A DNA stretch of 24,610 nt from positions 1-24,610 of the forward strand of contig JASHOI010000323.1 in the NCBI GenBank assembly GCA_030041195.1. The letters are read 5' to 3'. The position numbers and the translations under genes are program-made. Numbering within the stretch: position 1 is the stretch's first letter; the number at the start of each line of letters is the position of its first letter. The notes under the pieces are model-generated. The model was not told where the DNA came from. It saw nothing but the letters and a program-made list of their open reading frames with translations, and searched no databases. Shown piece by piece: positions 23,201-24,610 of this stretch. Source of the DNA: Streptosporangiaceae bacterium (GTDB taxonomy: Bacteria > Actinomycetota > Actinomycetes > Streptosporangiales > Streptosporangiaceae).

Positions 23201-24118
23201 TCAGCTGCTGATTCCGTGGTAGTCGGCAAGGACTTCGCGGATGGTGTAGCGGGCGTTGCCGGCCAAGACTGGGCTGGTGTCGCTGTAGTAGTCCAGGTGG
23301 CCCAGGGCCATTGACAGAGCGCGAGCGCGACCGCGCAGCCAGGTGGCATCGTCAGCGCCCGTGGCGCGCCGGAAGGCCGGGCGGACGTTTGCCGGGAGCA
23401 GCATCCACGCCACGATCAGGTCCTGTGATGGATCGCCGGGACCGGCGGCGCCGAAGTCGATCACGCCAGCCAGGCGCCCGTTCCTGGTGACGACGTTGCC
23501 CGGCATCATGTCCGCGTGTATCCAGGTCTCCGGCCCTTCCCAGGGCGCCAGCTGGATGGCGTGGTCCCAGATGGCCCTGGCGGCGTCGGTGTCGATCAGC
23601 CCGTGCAGCTTCTCGATGGCATCGATGGTGAACTCATGCTGGTCGGTTAGCGGGCCGCCGCGGTAGGCGGGAGGCCTGTCCGTGAGATCGGCCTCTGACG
23701 GATCGACCTTCCACAGGGCCCCGAGGAATCCGGCCAGATCCGCCGCGAGCAGGCCGGGCTCGGCCAGCTGGCCTTCGACGGGAGTGTCGCCGTCAAGCCA
23801 GCGCACCACGCCCCATGAGGCCGGGTACTGCGCCGTGGGCCGTCCCGCAGCGATCAGCGCCGGGACGGGAACCGGCAGAAACGGCGCCAGACGGGCCAGC
23901 ACTCCTTGGGTCAAGATTGCGTCGAGGCTTTCCCCCGGCCGGCGCGGCAGCCGGATCACCAGATCGTCCCCAAGCCGGTACAGCACGCACTCAGTGCCCG
24001 CTGATGAGACCGGTCGTACCGGCAGCCCTGCCCAATGCGGGAACTGTTCAGCTATCAGCCTGGCGGCGAGATCAGTGGAGATGTCGATCTCGCCAACATG
24101 CAACTTCGGTGCCTGCAT
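23201..24118 (-). CDS. APH-like phosphotransferase family protein
   Basis: The 305-residue product has the aminoglycoside phosphotransferase/choline kinase-like fold (APH, PF01636). The N-lobe contains LVIRLPRRPGESL, the form usual in this subgroup. The catalytic loop is WIHADMMPGNVV (H201, D203, N208) and the metal-binding segment is GVIDFGAAGPGDPSQDL (D221). The family includes antibiotic kinases, but also many small-molecule kinases of unknown substrate; resistance cannot be inferred from sequence alone. The ATG at 24118 has GGGGAT about 5 bases upstream. It is transcribed divergently from the ECF sigma factor; the 216 bases between them (24119-24334) show no other gene or clear motif. Confidence 0.88.
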   Translation of the reverse strand: MQAPKLHVGEIDISTDLAARLIAEQFPHWAGLPVRPVSSAGTECVLYRLGDDLVIRLPRRPGESLDAILTQGVLARLAPFLPVPVPALIAAGRPTAQYPASWGVVRWLDGDTPVEGQLAEPGLLAADLAGFLGALWKVDPSEADLTDRPPAYRGGPLTDQHEFTIDAIEKLHGLIDTDAARAIWDHAIQLAPWEGPETWIHADMMPGNVVTRNGRLAGVIDFGAAGPGDPSQDLIVAWMLLPANVRPAFRRATGADDATWLRGRARALSMALGHLDYYSDTSPVLAGNARYTIREVLADYHGISS

Positions 24119-24334
24119 CGGAATCCCCAGAGTCGCGTAGCCCGGCGGAGCAAGGTCTACCAGGACGGCCGCCCAGGGAAGAACTCGTTTAAGTCGTCAT
24201 CGCGAACGACGGCCTCGACGAAACCGGCGGACCGGCGAAGCTAACCGCTTGGATAGCGTTCAGGCCGGTCGCGAGCCCAGAAGTTCTCGGCGTCACTCGT
24301 GAACCTTGGCGGTGCCGGGTGCAATAGAGAGGCG

Positions 24335-24610
24335 ATGGATGACGACGGGCTGATCAGGCGCCTCGCGGGCGGTGACGAAACTGCCCTGCGCGAGCTGTTC
24401 CTGCGGCACGCGCCGATGCTGGCCGCCCGGCTGCGCGCCGTGCTGCCGCCCAGCGACGTCGAGGACGTGCTGCAGGAGACCTTCCTCGCGGCGTGGCAGG
24501 GCGCGGCCTGCTACCGGTCCGCGGATCCGGCCGGCGCAGCGAAGGGCGGCGCCTGGCTGTGGGGCATCGCCCGCCGCCAGGCCGCGCTGCTGCTGCGCCG
24601 CCGGGGGCCG
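24335..24610 (+). CDS. ECF-type RNA polymerase sigma factor, 3' end cut off by the window edge
   Basis: The frame is open for 92 codons to the end of the window. The product begins MDDDGLIRRLAGGDETALRE and contains sigma-70 region 2: LFLRHAPMLAARLRA, then DVEDVLQETFLAAWQG, the core-polymerase-binding helix, then GAWLWGIARRQAALLLRRR in region 2.3-2.4. GAGAGG lies 2 bases before the ATG at 24335, a short spacing. Alternative sigma factors of this class are often followed by an anti-sigma gene, which would lie beyond the window. Confidence 0.9.
   Translation, partial: MDDDGLIRRLAGGDETALRELFLRHAPMLAARLRAVLPPSDVEDVLQETFLAAWQGAACYRSADPAGAAKGGAWLWGIARRQAALLLRRRGP

Noticed and set aside
22815..23222. 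135-codon plus-strand frame opposite the DUF2695 gene
   Set aside because: The minus-strand frame shows the DUF2695 cysteine pattern and a good ribosome binding site; this one has neither.
23201..24118. Calling the phosphotransferase an aminoglycoside resistance gene
   Set aside because: Only the general APH-fold motifs are visible. Most actinobacterial members of this kind have unknown substrates.

Overview
The window is very GC-rich (third codon positions almost all G or C) and carries a typical actinobacterial gene set: coproporphyrin-type heme genes hemE, hemY and hemQ, a DUF3000-ribonuclease D pair, and an XRE/DUF397/SAM-methyltransferase/ATPase regulatory group common in sporulating Actinobacteria. 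A soil actinobacterium related to the Streptomycetales or Streptosporangiales is the likely source, but the genus cannot be fixed from this sequence. No tRNA, rRNA, CRISPR array or insertion sequence was seen.

Layout. Positions 1-2944 (+) hold the truncated valS, then msrB. Positions 2945-3337 hold an open, weakly coding-like remnant and a strong minus-strand terminator. Positions 3338-9752 (-) hold a secreted PF04185 phosphoesterase, the Tat-exported Dyp peroxidase EfeB, the lipoprotein EfeO, and a membrane Ser/Thr kinase with an unassigned extracellular domain. Positions 9900-13306 (-) form a compact heme operon: a 59-aa ORF, hemY, hemQ and a Xi-class glutathione-transferase-like gene, with gaps or overlaps of only a few bases. 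Positions 13411-19227 are an accessory regulatory block. It holds a protein with two degenerate receiver and two LuxR HTH domains in tandem, a divergent DUF4349 lipoprotein, a DUF397-XRE-methyltransferase operon, and a divergent HATPase protein. Positions 19224-22662 hold hemE (-) and, divergently, a small cysteine-rich protein, DUF3000 and rnd. Positions 22706-24118 (-) hold a DUF2695 protein and an APH-like phosphotransferase. An ECF sigma factor begins at 24335 and runs off the right edge.

How the genes fit together. HemE makes coproporphyrinogen III. HemY oxidises it to coproporphyrin III, and after iron insertion by CpfC (not in this window) HemQ decarboxylates coproheme to heme b. EfeO and EfeB beside them are iron/heme-linked envelope proteins, so positions 5261-13306 plus hemE have an iron-heme theme. 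In mycobacteria the order rnd-DUF3000-hemE-hemY-hemQ is almost continuous; here about 6 kb of regulators separates hemE from hemY.

The least explained items are the double receiver/double LuxR protein, three TGCAT boxes at exact 24-bp steps between the DUF397 and HATPase genes, an 11-bp-phased repeat upstream of the phosphoesterase, and the 59-aa ORF with a near-perfect ribosome binding site directly before hemY.
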